Counted from the stretch's first letter, positions 30,901 to 43,244 are shown. The stretch: 64,000 bases of DNA from Edaphochlamys debaryana (GCA_016858145.1 JAEHOE010000209.1:67001-131000); one strand, 5' to 3'. The notes: a model not told the origin generated them from the sequence alone. Program-made: numbers and translations.

Positions 30901-31939
30901 TGTAACAATCTTGTTGGGAGGGACGTGGAACAGGAGGGAGGATGGGCTTTCGGGGGGTTCCCAGGGGCTGAGTAGTAGGGCGCGAGGCGAAGACGTTTCC
31001 ATGGCGGCCGCCTCTCCCCCCGCCTCTCCCCCCCAGCTGACGCCCCAGGAGCAGAAGCGCTCCGGCCGCCCCGCCACGCACAACACCGCCAAGCCGGTCA
31101 CCGGGAAGAACCACCACGCCGCGCACGACTACACGGTGAGGGGGGGGGGCGGGAGGCGCTCTTGACCTGGAGGGTATGGAGACATGGGGTATTCGGGAAA
31201 GGTACCATGCATGCGAGGCTTGCGAGCCTTCCGCGTCACGCCCACACATGTCGGAAACACATTATCATCCCCCTTTCCCCCCCTCCCGCCGTCTCCCCGC
31301 CCCAGATGCACGCCAAGCCCCGGTCCGAGCAGCACGCGCAGGTGGAGCTCCGCACGCGGGAGTACCAGGTGGGAAGTGGGTGGAGCGGGGAGAGTGCAAA
31401 CGAAAGAGGTGCATCGGAGGGAATGGTGTGTGGCGTGGGTGTGATGTTCACCGTCAGCACGGAGGGTCAGCGAGGATGCCCACCCACTCTTCCTACCCCT
31501 ACCCCTACCCAACCTAAACCCCCCAGGGCAACGTGAACCAGGAGGGCATCGGCTCCTTCGAGGACGTTCCGGAGGCCGCCCAGAACAAGGTCATCAGGGG
31601 CAGGTGGGGATGGAGGGGTGTGGGGGGAAGGCGTGTATGTGTTTTGGCACGCGTGGGATTGGGCTCCCTGGAGGATGTGCCGGAGGGGCAAGAAGAAGGG
31701 TCCCATGAGATGGGCCCGACCCACATCAACCCTCTTCCCGTCACTTGTTTTTATCGTGGCGTCCCTCAACATTCCCGTTATTGCCTCACCTATCATTTTC
31801 CTCTTGAAAATCCTGCAACGAATTATGCATGCTCTTTCTCTCCTCCCTCCTCCCTCCCCCCCCTGACAGGGAGATCAACCCCGAGCTGGTGGCTGACCGC
31901 ACCAAGACCGCCCAGCTGGCCATGCACTTCCTGGGCTGA
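27932..31939 (+). CDS. Unrecognised 16-exon soluble protein with Cys-rich exon
   Basis: Exons are 27932-28075, 28221-28273, 28430-28487, 28686-28768, 28996-29073, 29210-29234, 29403-29519, 29726-29821, 29971-30042, 30262-30332, 30486-30584, 30773-30876, 31037-31135, 31306-31368, 31527-31603 and 31870-31939, for about 435 residues. All junctions agree in phase except that exon 12 is one base too long. Its start reads SMKAQNQ, while its end reads CDLCQCAPCQCDKYDRHRGI in another frame, with a G-run (about 30790-30801) between them. A sequencing or assembly error in the run, or a skipped 31-base segment ending at an AG, would reconcile them. The protein begins MASPAKQQQPGPGSGSGGGS and contains NPDLFSGPRVDAVLPEAN, VDYTEEKVGMATRPL and the end EINPELVADRTKTAQLAMHF. 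It has no membrane span or signal peptide. No family is recognised. The many short exons and conserved-looking blocks indicate a real expressed gene. Confidence 0.75.
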
Positions 31940-32290
31940 AGCGGAGGAGTGGAGGGGGTAGATGACGATGGGGAGGTGGGGCTGCAGGGAACACGTGCGG
32001 GGCGACTAAAGGGAGGGAAGCCAGGAAAGGGGTGAGGCGGTGTGGGGAGGCTACGGATAATAAGAATGAATTGTGTTTACAGTCGGCCACGCAGTTCTCA
32101 ATACGAGGCGGAGGATAGTTGTCGTGTTGGGAAAATGTGTGGAAAGATGGGATGTGGAAGGCAATTGCTCGTTGAACAGTTTGAGCGGGGCAGACGGGTA
32201 TGCTCCCTGGGGCGGATGCAGGATGGTGCAGAGGCGGCATGAGTGCAACGCAAAGGAGGAAGGGAGATTCATAAGTAGAGTGGAGACCTG

Positions 32291-32295
32291 TGTAA
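32291..32295 (+). terminator. Candidate TGTAA polyadenylation signal
   Basis: TGTAA about 350 bases after the stop of the 16-exon gene. A second TGTAA occurs in the right copy of the 37-bp repeat, at about 32361. Confidence 0.4.
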
Positions 32296-32309
32296 GGGGT
32301 TGTTACACC

Positions 32310-32383
32310 GGCCGTTGGGGGTTGTGAAAGCAAGAGAAGGTACAGTGGCCGTTGGGGGTTGTGTAAGCAAGAGAAGGTACAGT
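32310..32383 (+). repeat. 37-bp direct repeat, two copies
   Basis: Two adjacent 37-base units (32310-32346 and 32347-32383) that differ at one base. That difference (GTGAAAG to GTGTAAG) creates a TGTAA in the second copy. Confidence 0.9.
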
Positions 32384-32829
32384 GCAACCCTTGTCCGCCA
32401 TACACCAACGCCCTCATCCTCCGCTAGCCGCCCGGCCAAACCTGGGTGCACTCTGACGACTCGCTCATGTCACTAACGTCCTGCATCCGGGTAGTTCACC
32501 CGGTCATCCCTGCTGTCTCCCGCCCTCACACATCCCTGGCCAATGCCTTGGGGCTCCATCACGGCACTCCACCATGCCCCCACCTCCTGCCTGCGTCGCA
32601 GGTTCCTGACCGTAACGGAATGGAGCACTCACGGAATGCTAACCTGCTGCAAGCATGCCCCTAGTAGCCTGGAGCCCACACGAGGTACGTGTGCCCCTGG
32701 CCTGGATGTTTCCCTGGCCCCTACTCGTCCCCACTTCCAACTGCCTTGCCTCCCTTCTCCGTTCGTGGCCTCGCGCACGCTCCTCCACAGCCCTTAGTAA
32801 GACCCATCGCCGCCGTACGACAGGCATGA

Positions 32830-34611
32830 CTAAGCCTGTCGTACGTCCATGTCCTGCATGGCCCGCAGCTCTGCCTCCACGTCATCTAGGGCCACGGGGG
32901 AGTGCACCTGCGGGGGGGGGGGGGCACGTTCGTTTCACGGGCGATGAAGGACGGTCACGGCGCACGTGGGTTTCCCCAGGGAGGGGCACGAAAGGAAGGT
33001 GCCGTGTTTTCTTAACACATCAAACAGTTCCCTTATCCCTATCGCTTGCAACTGACAACAGGGAAACTTATCGACCACGCTCCAACATGCCGGCGACATG
33101 TCTGGGCCGCGTTAAAGCTCGGTTTGAGTATAGTGCGCCCACGGTTACCACGGGGAATGGGTCGCGTAGCAGATGGGTGAGGGGCTCAGCCCTTTTCCGC
33201 CCCCATGGGGGCGCCCCGCTTGTCTTAACACATTCGGATGCAACGATGCAAGGGGGAGCAGAGGCGCGGGCAGCGGCCATGGAGGGGAACATGCCGGTGC
33301 GCTGCTCGGCTGCGACGCAGAACGGGCCGGAACCTCTAGGGGCCCGCGCCCTCCCGCCTCGCGCCCGGGCGCCCCCAGGAGTGGAGGGTAGTTCAACAGC
33401 CTGACTCCGACTCTGCGAGGTGCCCCAACCCAGCCCTGCCACACCAATCTAACCCTCGTCCCAAGCCTCGTCCCAAGCCGGAAGGGAAGGAGTCCGACTC
33501 CGCGAGGTGCCCCAGCCCAGTCAAGGCCGAGGCCGATGTGGGCTTTCAGCCCTCCTAACACTGCCCTAAGGAGGAACCTGGAGGAGCGAGACCCTCCCCC
33601 CACCTGCTGCGCCAGCGCGCACCAGTCCAGTGCCCGCCTCAGGGGGTCGCTGGCGGAGGGCGCAGAGTCGTGGCCCCACGACACAAAGGAGCGGAACGTG
33701 CCGGCAGCGGACCACTGCCGGGCTACCTGGGGCGTGGGGCGTGTGCAGTTGGGGGAAAGGGGCGTGAAGGATGGTGGAGTGGGTTAGGGGGGTTGAGGGG
33801 GTGTAGGGAGAGAGGAGGGCCCTCCTGTACCATGCCCAGGCGCAGCCCACACGCTGCGAGGGCGAGGTAAGCCAATTCCATTCCAGCCCTGTCCAATAGC
33901 CCCGTTCCTCGCCAGACCACGCTTCCCGCCGCACCCTGCCCCCCTCCACCTGGGTCCATGTGGGTCGGGGGTTACAGCGCCCCACCCCCTCCCAACCCTG
34001 TCAACAGCCCTCAGCCCCCCCCCAGAAGCCCCACCGCGTCCGACGCCGCCTGGGGGTTGCAGCGCATCAGCACCCCCGTGGTCTCCGGGGGCAGGGACAC
34101 GGGGGTGCCTGGGGGAAGTGGGGGGGAGGGAGGGGAGGGAGGGAGTGAGACGAAGGGGAGAGCAGCGCATAACAGGACTGACCCGGCAGGGGGCGTGAGT
34201 AGCCCCTATGAACACCACCTCAGTCCATGCACTTGACCCGGGAGATCCCGATGTAGGTGAGGCCCTGGGCCCAGCACCTTGAGGGACCGTCCCGCCCAGC
34301 GCCCCGCGGAGGACGCACCGCACCTCTGAGCAGTCGGCCTCGGAGGTGGGCCTCCAGGTCCGTCGAGCCCTCTGCAGCAATACAGCAACGACAAAGGCCA
34401 TGATTGACGCCGGGCTGCAACGCAAAGCTGTGTGCCTTTGCGAGCGGCTTGCAGGCATTGCGCCGAGCTGTCGGGACGCCGGCCCACCCGCTGTAGGCTC
34501 ACGCCTCCATCCTTCTACTCCTGTAACATTCTGCGCAAGCTTCACTGGAAGATTGTGGAGCGTGACTTGCGGCGTTGAGCTCGGCACGAGGATGGCGCTC
34601 GCGGGAGCCAT
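32830..34611 (-). CDS. RNASEH2C: Ribonuclease H2 subunit C
   Basis: RNase H2 removes ribonucleotides and RNA/DNA hybrids in the nucleus; subunit C is a non-catalytic scaffold of the trimer. Five exons (34611-34503, 34371-34324, 34108-34035, 33726-33604, 32907-32830) close in phase and give 143 residues, the normal length. Family marks are the N-terminal strand VTLHNLPVKL, the signature AHLRGRLLRGTPVSLPPETTG (compare FRGRLLQG plus a Pro-rich turn in plants), and the C-terminal RSFVSWGHDSAPSASDPLRR with LDWCALAQQVHSPV (compare WN..PS..D plus W..LA..LH). The order and spacing match. The start is the first ATG of exon 1. Intron 4 (about 700 bases) holds nothing recognisable. Sequence similarity in this family is low, so the call rests on the combination of motifs. 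Confidence 0.85.
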
Positions 34612-35824
34612 CGTGGCAGCTACTTGAGGTGTGCTTACAACACTTCTGGACCAAGCGAACAACTGCTGTGAAGGTCTCGGGCGATAGACCAGCCAATCGC
34701 GGCACGCGGCCTTTCCCGCCAAAACCACCCTGCACGAACCCAACGGCGTTCCTCCGGCCATCCATGCCGACATCCTCGCCGGTTCCTCCCCAGCACCCCG
34801 ACTCTACGTCGCTCCGTAACTTCCCCCTGACATCCTCACCGGTTCGGCGTCTCCAGAAGAACCCGCACTGCCCATACCGCGTCCTCCGCCCTCATCAGAG
34901 ACAGCCTCGCCCCGTGCTGACCTCTGCAGTACAAGCCTCAGACAACTCAAGCCGCGCTAGGCCCTTGCAAGACCAGCGCGCTAGAGCCCGCACTGCTTTT
35001 CCGACTCCTCAGCCCTCCTCAGAGGCTTCCCCGCCCCACACTGACCGCCAGTACCACACACCCTGGCCGATCCGTTTGCACCAAGCGGTCAAAGGCGGAC
35101 CCCGACCATCGATGCGAAAACCCTTCCCGCAACCTTCCGCGGTGCCGCCAAAGATGCCGGTGGACGGCCTCAGCATGGCTCAGGCTGCGGCAGGAGACCT
35201 CTGCACGCCTCCGCTGGCTTGAGCCGGAATGCCTCGGGGCCTCAGTCTACCGGCAGTAGGCAGTAAGGGCCTATAAGCGACATGGCCCCTGCTACAACCG
35301 CGCCGTGTCAGCCATGCGAGGCCAGCCGGCACGAACGTACACTGCCCGCCCGTGCCGAGCCCTCATGAACCTCAACCCCCGCACCGCGCTGGCCACCATT
35401 CGCACACCCTGGCCGTTCGCACCAAGGGGTCAGAGGCGAAATCGCCGCTTGGGCGCCTACAGGGTATGCCCCAGGGTACGTCGTCTGGCAGCGCTGACCA
35501 ACCATGGACGCACGCTCCACCAGCCCAGCCGCCCCCGAAGCAGACCCACGAAGCAGACCCATGCCGACACAGAGGCCGCAGCTAGTCAGGCCTGCTACGC
35601 CCGGTCCCGGGCACCCCCAGGCCCCGACAAGGGGAAGCAAGGACGGGGCCCATACAACCCTCACCTAGCGTAACCGCCTCAGCCATCGATGACACCGCAC
35701 CTCAAGGATGGCCCCAACCCACTACTACTGCCACGGGCCTTTCCTCGGGCTATCTAGGCAGTATTGGTGGCGGCAGGAGCTCCTCATTACTGCTCAGCAG
35801 CCCCGGGGTCCAAAGGCTGCGCCC
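34612..35824. other. Intergenic DNA with the first LRR-unit spacer
   Basis: The left part is the 5' flank of the RNase H2C-like gene. From about 35280 it becomes the spacer that also follows the other two LRR genes. A 215-codon + frame at 34575-35222 overlaps exon 1 of the RNase H2C-like gene antisense and has no recognisable content. Confidence 0.4.
35280..35670. repeat. LRR-unit spacer, copy 1
   Basis: Highly similar to 42695-43095 and, with more change, to 39060-39420. It lies just 3' of LRR gene 1, as the other copies do for genes 2 and 3, so it is part of the duplicated unit. Confidence 0.85.
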
Positions 35825-38268
35825 TCAGCTCGGCATGACCCATATGCCCGTCCGCAGCCTCGGGCCCGCCCGCGCCCTCAGCTCCTGCAGCCCCTCCTTC
35901 AGGCCGGCAGGCAGCTCCGTGCCCGCGGGCCGAGCTAGGTCCAGCCTCCTCAGGCGCGGCAGGGAGGCCAGCGTGGTGAGGGCTCCGACGGGGAAGGAGC
36001 AGCCGCCCAGGACCAAGCGCTGCGGACATGAAGGATGGGGAGAGCATCAGCGGGGTCGTCAGTGCACCATAGTTCAAACGTCTTGACACAACATGCCACG
36101 GCGCCCAACTTGCACCCAGCCAAATTCAGCCCACCCACCTTGAGGCGGGTCATGCAGCGGGCGATGGTGGCCAGGTCCGCAGCGCTGAGGGCGACGTGCC
36201 ATAACACCAGCTTACGGAGCCCGTTGCCACCCCACGCGCTCAGCCAGCGGCCGTGGCCCTCGAAGCCAGGGGCGGGGTGCGACGGCGGCATCAGGAGGGG
36301 CACCGGGCTGCCGTCCCGCAGAGCGTCGTCCACGCCATCAAACACCAGCGTGTCTGCCCCTGACAACAGCGCAGCAGTGCGGCACAGCGCCTCCTCGCCC
36401 GCTGGCGACAGCCGGCTGGCCGCGTCTACTGATGTGGGTCTGGCAAGCCACAGCTGTACAAGGCCGCTGCGGCTCTCGCCAGGTGCCGGCGCCTCTCCGA
36501 CTGACACCTTCCTCAGGCTTCGCAGCGGCTCCAGAGCCGCCAGCTCGTCCGCGGGGTGCGGCGTTGAAAGCCGCAGGGCCCGCAGCTGGGGCGGCAGCCT
36601 GAAGCGCGTCCCTGCCGCCCGCTCTGGTGCAGTCCGCGCCACAAACAACGCGTGCAGCCGGGTGAGGCACGAGAGGCCGGACAGGGAGGATGCCAAGACC
36701 GTAGCGTCGCCCAGCCTCAGCTCCTGCAGGCCTCGCAGGGCCGTGAAGCACTGGACACTGATGAAGTCACACCGCTCAAAGCTGATGGCCAGCGAGCGAA
36801 GGCTGTCGCCCAGCGGGGCGAGCGCAGCCGCTAAGCGAGTGGGCTGCTGTTGGGTAAAGCCCTGCCCTGCCGGGCGGTGCGCGTTCCGCGATGCCAGCCC
36901 GAGGGCTTCGAGCTGCGTCATGCCCGACAGGCGGCGGAGGGAGGTGGCGGCGGTGCTGTGGCTGAGGTCCAGGTGGAGGCGGAGCGAGCGAAGCTGTGTG
37001 GCGGCCCGCACCGGCGCTGCCAGTGCTTGCGGCAGGATGTTGAGGTTGGGGCCGAGCTCGAGCCGCCGCAGCGCCGGCAGCAGAGGCGTCTGTGCGGCAC
37101 CAGCAGCACTGCCCCTGGACTCTTCTGCGGTGCCGGCGCGTGGGGTGTTGCAGGGCCCGAGCAGCACAACTAGGCCCCAAGCCGCCTGCTGCTGCTTTGC
37201 AACCGCAAAGGCCACGAACGGGTCCATGATCCTCCAAGCAAATGAAGTGTCCACCCAGCAGTCAATCCCGTCGCAGGTAAAGATCAGCACCTCAAGATAC
37301 GGAAGGGCTGCCCCAGCCGCGCGAGCCGCCTCGGGCGTAAGGAGCCGCTGCGGCATGGTGAGCTTGGTGATGGACGGTCGGTTGGGATCTGGGTTGCGGG
37401 GAACGGAGCGGAACAGCTGCTCACTGCGGGGTTTAGGGGTGAAGCATGGGGGGTGGCCAATGCATCAGTGGAGTACCGTGAGAAGCGTGGGTATTGCAGA
37501 GTGAGGGCGCGCACCGATCAAGCCAGGGCCCATCGGGACGTGTTGAGGCCTTGAGGGGCTAGCAGATTGCAGCGGAATCGAGTAGTACCACCACAGCCAG
37601 ACCCGCACTCACGCTGCGCCGGGCACCGCCCAGTCCTCCAACTCGGTCACCGTCAGCTCCAGCTCCCGGAGGCGACGGCAGGTGCCGCGTGCCAGCATGC
37701 CGCACGCCAGCCGCAGCTGCGTAGCCACGTCCACACCCGCCTCCGCGCGCCGCACGCACAGCTGCGTGATGAGCTGCGAGTCCACCGAGTCCCGAGCCAG
37801 CTTGCATAGTAGGCGGAACGCGCGAATGCTGCTGGGTTCGTCGAGGAGGTGCTGAACGACGAGGGGGGCCAGGTCAGAGGTGATCAGGACGCCCACGACA
37901 GACGTAGCCTCGGCCTCAGACTGCTCCGTCGAGGGCTGCTCGTGCGCCGCATCGCCACGACAAGTCAGCAGCCGCGAGGCGGCCGTTGATTTGCTCCTGG
38001 GGGAGCGAGCAAAGGAAGAGGGGGATTGAGCTTGTAGGCCGTCGGTCGTGCTTTACTGGGCCCCGTCCCAGAGCTAGCTAAGGCGGTTAGGCGTTGATGG
38101 GACTCCTCTGCTTGCTCCTTCGCTGCAATGTGTCTTGCATGTCGACGCGCAGCCCCTCCTGGCGCACAGATGAAGCCCCTAGTACCATTTACGTACTAAC
38201 TGTCTAACTCACAGGTGAGGCGCGGGCACGCCCGCGGAAGCTGTCGATAGAGTCCGGGCGAGATGCAT
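35825..38268 (-). CDS. F-box-like / leucine-rich-repeat protein, copy 1
   Basis: Four exons (38268-38213, 37996-37613, 37423-36139, 36019-35825) close in phase and give 639 residues. The short first exon codes MHLARTLSTASAGVPAPHL and is conserved at the same place in all three copies, which supports the start. An N-terminal segment near residue 56 (SDLAPLVVQHLLDEPSSIR, then FRLLCKLARDSVDS) looks F-box-like. The rest is a run of leucine-rich repeats of ribonuclease-inhibitor style (for example LLPALRRLELGPNLNILPQ, TQLRSLRLHLDLS, LQELRLGDATV, QLRALRLSTP), ending GTELPAGLKEGLQELRARAG. No membrane span or signal was found. F-box/LRR proteins are substrate receptors of SCF ubiquitin ligases. Here that is an inference, because the F-box match is weak and by eye. 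This copy has no frame damage. Confidence 0.8.
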
Positions 38269-39749
38269 TAGGGCGCCAAGTTGGAGACTGGAGAGTACAG
38301 AGTGGCCTGCTGTCAAGACCCTTTCGTCAACTACGTCGCATAAGCAGACGGCGGCAGGAACTCCTCAGCATCGAGCCAGCAAACGTGAGTTGAAAGGGAG
38401 CGACCCCGCGAAACGCTGCAGCTCGTGAACAAGAGATGGACTTACAGGTGTGTAAGCAATGCGTGCTTTGTGGTATTGGTCGCTAGCAAGCGCAATGCGC
38501 CTGCCCGGGATGCTGTCCTTCGTGACAGCTCATCGCAGCTCGCGGCAGCCCCGCGCCTCCCTCCTCTCCCCTCCACGTCTGCACGAAGCCTGGCGATCCC
38601 CTCCCTGGCATATCTGCGCAGTATCAGTATCTGCCCCTCCTCTCCCTTGTGAGGGGGAGTGAAGTCCCGGTGGTGGTGAGCCATTGGGAGAACGGACCGC
38701 AGTGTGGTGGCCCGAGCGGCTCCACTCATACGTCACATGACCATGCACCGGCTACATTGACGCGCTCAGCAGCATCCCACTCTCACTACACTGCATGGCC
38801 GCTCCATGAGAACCTCCCTGCAGCAGCGACTACATCGACGCACAGCTCGGGCACCGCAACCCCCAGCGGCCCAACCGCTGCTCTGCCCCTCAGTACGTCC
38901 CTCAGTCCCGCCCCATCCCCGCGCCCCTCATCTCAACTAGCGGCCGGATTGCCTAACCTCGACGCCTGAAGGATCCCCTCCCTCACCTGCATACCTGTGC
39001 AACACCTGCCCCCCCTCTTCCCTGAAGGCGCACCCCCCCTCCCCCTCAACATGGCTCTGACTACGACCGCGCCGTGCACACTGCCCGCCCATGCCGAGCC
39101 CTCATAAACCTCAACTCCCGCACCGCGCTGGCCACCATTCCAACACCCTGGCCGTTCGCACCAAGGGGTCAGAGGCGAACCCTCCACTTGCTTGGGCGCC
39201 CGCCCACAGGGTATGCCCCAGGGTATGCCTTATGGCAGTGCTGACCACGCGTGGACGCACGCTCCACCAGCCCAGCCGCCCCCGAAGCAGACCCACGAGG
39301 CAGACCCATGCCGACACAGAGGCCGCAGCTAGTCAGGCCTGCCACGCCCAGCCCCAGGTACCCCCAGGCCCCGACAAGGGGAAGCCAGCACGGGGCCCAT
39401 ACCGCTCTCGCCTAGCATAAGCGCCCCCAGCTTACGATGACGGAAAGCCCCAAGGATGGCCCCAGCCAACCACTGCGGATCACCGCTAGCACCACGGCCT
39501 TTAGCAGCTGCTTGGTGCTGAGACCTGCTCCTGAGCGTCCTCTCCTTGGGAGCTCAGCACGGTCGCCCTAGGGAGCCACTCGCGGGTCCGCGCCTTGGAC
39601 TTCAGGGACCTAGAGGCAGGGCAGGGCGAGGAGGAGAGCCTACACACCTCTCCAAGGCTCTGGGCATTGGAGCACGCCGGGCCTTCACGGGAACAAGAAG
39701 GGTAGTAGTGCTCAGCAACCCCGAGATACGGCGAAGTAAGGCTGGGCCC
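38269..39749. other. Promoter flank of LRR gene 1 and spacer copy 2
   Basis: 38269-38560 resembles the sequence upstream of LRR genes 2 and 3 (shared GAAACGCTGCAGCTCGTGAA type block near 38408-38435), so promoters were duplicated with the genes. About 39060-39420 is the second spacer copy. No separate gene is supported. Confidence 0.45.
39060..39420. repeat. LRR-unit spacer, copy 2
   Basis: Diverged copy of the spacer found 3' of LRR genes 1 and 3. It has indels and a stop that break the + strand frame open in the other two, so that frame is not under coding constraint. Confidence 0.8.
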
Positions 39750-42141
39750 TCAGCTCGTGAGAGCCCAGATGCCAGTTTGCAGCCGCGGACCCGCCCGCGC
39801 CCTCAGCTCCTGCCACGCCTCCTCCAGGCCGTCGGGCAGCGCCGTGCCCCGGGGCCACGCTAAGCCCAGCTCCGTCAGGCGCGGCAGGGCAGCCAGCGCG
39901 GGCAGGGCTCCGACGGGGAAGGAGCAGCCGCCCAGGACCAAGCGCTGCGGACATGAAGGATGGGGAGAGCACCACACAAAGGGGGATCGCGGTCGTCAGT
40001 GCGCCATAGTCCGAACGTCTCGACACGATTTGCCACGGCGCCTAACCTGCACCCAGCCAACCCCAGCCCACCCACCTGCAGGCCGGGCATGCAGCGGGCA
40101 ATGGTGGCCAGGTCCGAAGTGGTGAGGGCAACGTACCACAGCGCCAGCCTCCGCAGCCCGTTGGCCCCCCATGCGCTCAGCCAGCGGCCGTGGCCCTCGA
40201 AGCCGGGGGCGGGCTCCGAAGGCGGCAAGAGGAGGGGCACGGGGCTGCCGCGTACATGCCGCACGCCGTAAAACAAGAGGACGTCTGCAACTGACATGAG
40301 CGCGGCGGTGCGGCACAGCACCTCCTCGCCCGCTGGCGACAGCCGGCCGTTTGTCGTGGACTCGTATAGCCACAGCCGCACCCGGCCCGTGCTGCTGTCG
40401 TCGGGTGCCTGCCCCTCCCCCACTGTCACCTCCGTCAGGCTCGTCAGCGGCTCCAGGATGGCCAATTCCTCCGCAAAGTTTGGCTTTGAAAGCCGCAGGG
40501 CCCGCAGCTGGGGCGGCAGCCTAAAGCGCGTTCCCGCCTCCGCCTCTGATGTTGTCCGCCCTACGTCACCCGCGTGCAGCCGGGTGAGGGACGTGAGGGC
40601 GGACAGGGAGGAGGCACGGACCGTGGCGTCGCCCAGCCTCAGCTCCTGCAGGCCACGCAGCGCCGTGAAGCACGCCGCATTGATATGGTCACAGGCCTCC
40701 AAGCTCATTGCCAGGGAGCGCAGGGTTCCGCCCAGCGGGGCGAGGGCAGCCGCAATGCTGGTGATCTGCTCTTGGGTGAAGCCCTGCCCTGCCGGGCGGT
40801 GCGCGTTCCGTGACGCAAGCTCGAGGGTGTCGAGCTGCGTCATGCCCGACAGGCGGCTGAGGGAGGTGGCGGCGCTGTCGAGGCTGAGGTCCAGGTGAAG
40901 GCGGAGCGAGCGCAGCTGGGTGGCGGCCCCCAGTGCTGCCGCCAGCGCTAGCGGCAGCTCGTCGAGGTTGGGGCCGAGCTCGAGCCGCCGCAGCGCCGGC
41001 AGCAGAGGCGTCGGGGTGTTGTTGCTGGGCCCGAGCAGCACCGCTAGGCCCAACGCCGCCCGCTGCTGCTTTGCAACCGTGAGGGCCGCCGTCAGGTTCA
41101 AGGCCCGCCAGTGTATTGGATTGTCCATGCGACTTTCGATCCCGTCTCAGGGTAAGATCAGCTCCTCCAGACCCGGGAAGGCTGCCTCCGCCGCACAAGC
41201 CGCCTCGGGCGTCAGGATCCGCAGCGACACGGTGAGCTTGGTGATGCCGGGTGGGTCGGGGCTCGGGGTGAGCAGAACGGAGCGGAACAGCCACTCTCTG
41301 CGGGGTTTTGAGGCGGAGCACGGGGGCCGGCAAAAGCAACAGTGAGGTACCGTGAGAAGCTTGGGCATTGCAGAGTGGGGCAAGAAACACGAGCCTGGCC
41401 TAGCGCTATATATAAAGGGCACGCTCCGGCTAGCAACAACAACGGAGCTAAGTGGGAACGCAGCGCCAAACCAGCACTCACGCTGAGCTGGGCACTGCCT
41501 CCTCCTCTGACTCTGGCAGCGTCAGCTCCAGCTCCCGGAGGCGACGGCAGGTGCCGCGCGACAGCATGCCGCACGCCAACCGCAGCTGCGTACCGGTAGC
41601 CACGTCCGTTCCCGCCTCTGTCCCCCGCACGCGCAGCTGCGTCACGAGCTGATAGTCGACCGAGTCGCGGGCCTGCTTGCACACCAGGCGGAACGTGCGG
41701 CCGCCGCTGGGTTCGTCGAGGAGGTGCTTGAGCACGAGGGGGGCCAGGTCAGAGATGATCAGGGTGCCGACGGGGGAGGCCTCGCCCCCCGGCTGCTCCG
41801 TCGACGACTGCTCGTGCGCGGCATTGCCACGGCACGTAAGCAGTCGCGAGGCAGGCGTTGACTTGCTCCTGGGGGAGGGAGCGAAGGACGAGGAAGAATG
41901 AGCTTCAGGCCGTCGGTCGTTCTTTCCCTGTGCCCAGCCCCCGAGCCAGCTTATGCGGTCAGGCGTTAATGGGCCTCCTCTACTTGCTCCTTCGCTGCAA
42001 AGCGGATTGCATGTCGACGCACAGCCCCTCCTGCTGCACAGACCTCGCCGAGCTACTATCACCTTGGCGTCATTGGGCCACTTACAGGTTGGGCGCGGGC
42101 ACGCCCGCGCAGGCTGTCGGTAGAGTCCGGGCGAGATGCAT
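39750..42141 (-). pseudogene. F-box-like / leucine-rich-repeat gene, copy 2, with in-frame UGA
   Basis: Same four-exon layout as copies 1 and 3: 42141-42086, 41868-41482, 41297-40076 and 39944-39750, with matching phases. Exon 3 has an in-frame TGA (+ strand 41147-41149) where the other copies have TGC for Cys (CDGID). The frame is open on both sides, and codes ITKLTVSLRILTPEAA before it and the full LRR run after it. A two-codon insertion in exon 2 (VATGTQLRLACG) keeps frame. Translation would stop after about 200 residues, so it is called a pseudogene. A sequencing error or, much less likely, selenocysteine insertion would change that. Confidence 0.75.
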
Positions 42142-43244
42142 CGGGGCGCCAAGTTGGAGACTGGGGAGTGGCCTGCCGTCACGGCCCTCCCGTCAGCTAC
42201 GTAGCATATGCAGGCGGTGGCAGGAACTCCTCAGCGTCGTGTCAGCAATCGGGAGCTGAAAGGGAGCGACCCCGCGAAACGTTGCCGCTCGTGAACAAGA
42301 GATGGCCTCACGGATGTGCATGCTATGCTTGTTTGATTATATCGGACCCTGGGAAGCGCAATGCGCCTACCCGGGCCGCAGTCGTCCATGACAGCTCATC
42401 GCAGCTCGTGGCAGCTCGCGGCTCCCACGGCTATCCCGCGCCCCCCCTCTCCTCTCCACGTCCCATGGAAGCCTTCAAAGCCTGGAGGATCCCCTGCGGC
42501 CTGGAGGATCCCCGGCGGCCCTGGCATATCTGCGCAGTGCTGCATTCACACAAGACTGCATGGCAACTGCGCGCACTCAATACCCGCCCAGCACCCCAAG
42601 TTCCAGATCGGATACTTACCAACCCCAAGCGGCCCAACCTCGGCTCTGCCCCTCAGTGCCCCTCAGTCGACAGCAGTAGGCAGTAAAGGCCTAAAAGCAA
42701 CATGGCCCCTACTACAACCGCGCCGTGCCAGCCATGCGAGGCCAGCCGGCACGAACGCACACTGCCCGCCCATGCCGAGCCCTCATGAACCTCAACCCCC
42801 GCACCGCGCTGGCCACCATTCGCACACCCTGGCCGTTCGCACCAAGGGGTCAGAGTCCAAATCGCCGCTTGGGCGCCCACAGGGTATGCCCCAGGGTACG
42901 CCTTGTGGCAGTGCTGACCACGCGTGGACGCACGCTCCACCAGCCCAGCCGCCCCCGAAGCAGACCCACGAGGCAGACCCATGCCGACACAGAGGCCGCA
43001 GCTAGTCAGGCCTGCCACGCCCAGCCCCAGGTACCCCCAGGCCCCGACAAGGGGAAGCCAGCACGGGGCCCATACCGCTCTCGCCTAGCGTAACCGCCCC
43101 AGCCTGCGATGACACTGCACCCCAAGGATGGCCCCAACCCACTACTACTGCCACGGGCCTTTCCTCGGGCTATCTAGGCAGTACTGGTGGCGGCAGGAAC
43201 TCCTCAGTACTGCTTAGCAGCCCCGGGGTACGAAGGCTGCGCCC
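42142..43244. other. Promoter flank of LRR gene 2 and spacer copy 3
   Basis: Upstream block shared with the other LRR copies (about 42255-42310), then the third spacer. No other gene is seen. Confidence 0.45.
42695..43095. repeat. LRR-unit spacer, copy 3
   Basis: Very similar to copy 1 (35280-35670), including a 122-codon + strand open frame in each. It lies just 3' of LRR gene 3. Confidence 0.85.

Larger units (their letters stand above)
31940..32829. other. Shared 3' region of two convergent genes
   Basis: Holds the 3' untranslated region of the 16-exon gene (+) and the 3' end flank of the RNase H2C-like gene (-), plus a short tandem repeat. No coding model is supported. Confidence 0.45.

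Noticed and set aside
34575..35222. 215-codon + strand frame
   Set aside because: Overlaps exon 1 of the RNase H2C-like gene antisense, is compositionally Pro/Ser/Arg-rich and lacks any motif.
36035..37504. 489-codon + strand frame
   Set aside because: Complement of the LRR gene exon 3. The same shadow appears over copies 2 and 3, and the - strand has the LRR pattern and splice sites.
35305..43093. Possible conserved ~122-residue gene in the LRR spacers (+ strand)
   Set aside because: The frame is open in copies 1 and 3, but copy 2 has a stop and frame-changing indels, so the similarity reflects recent duplication and not coding constraint.
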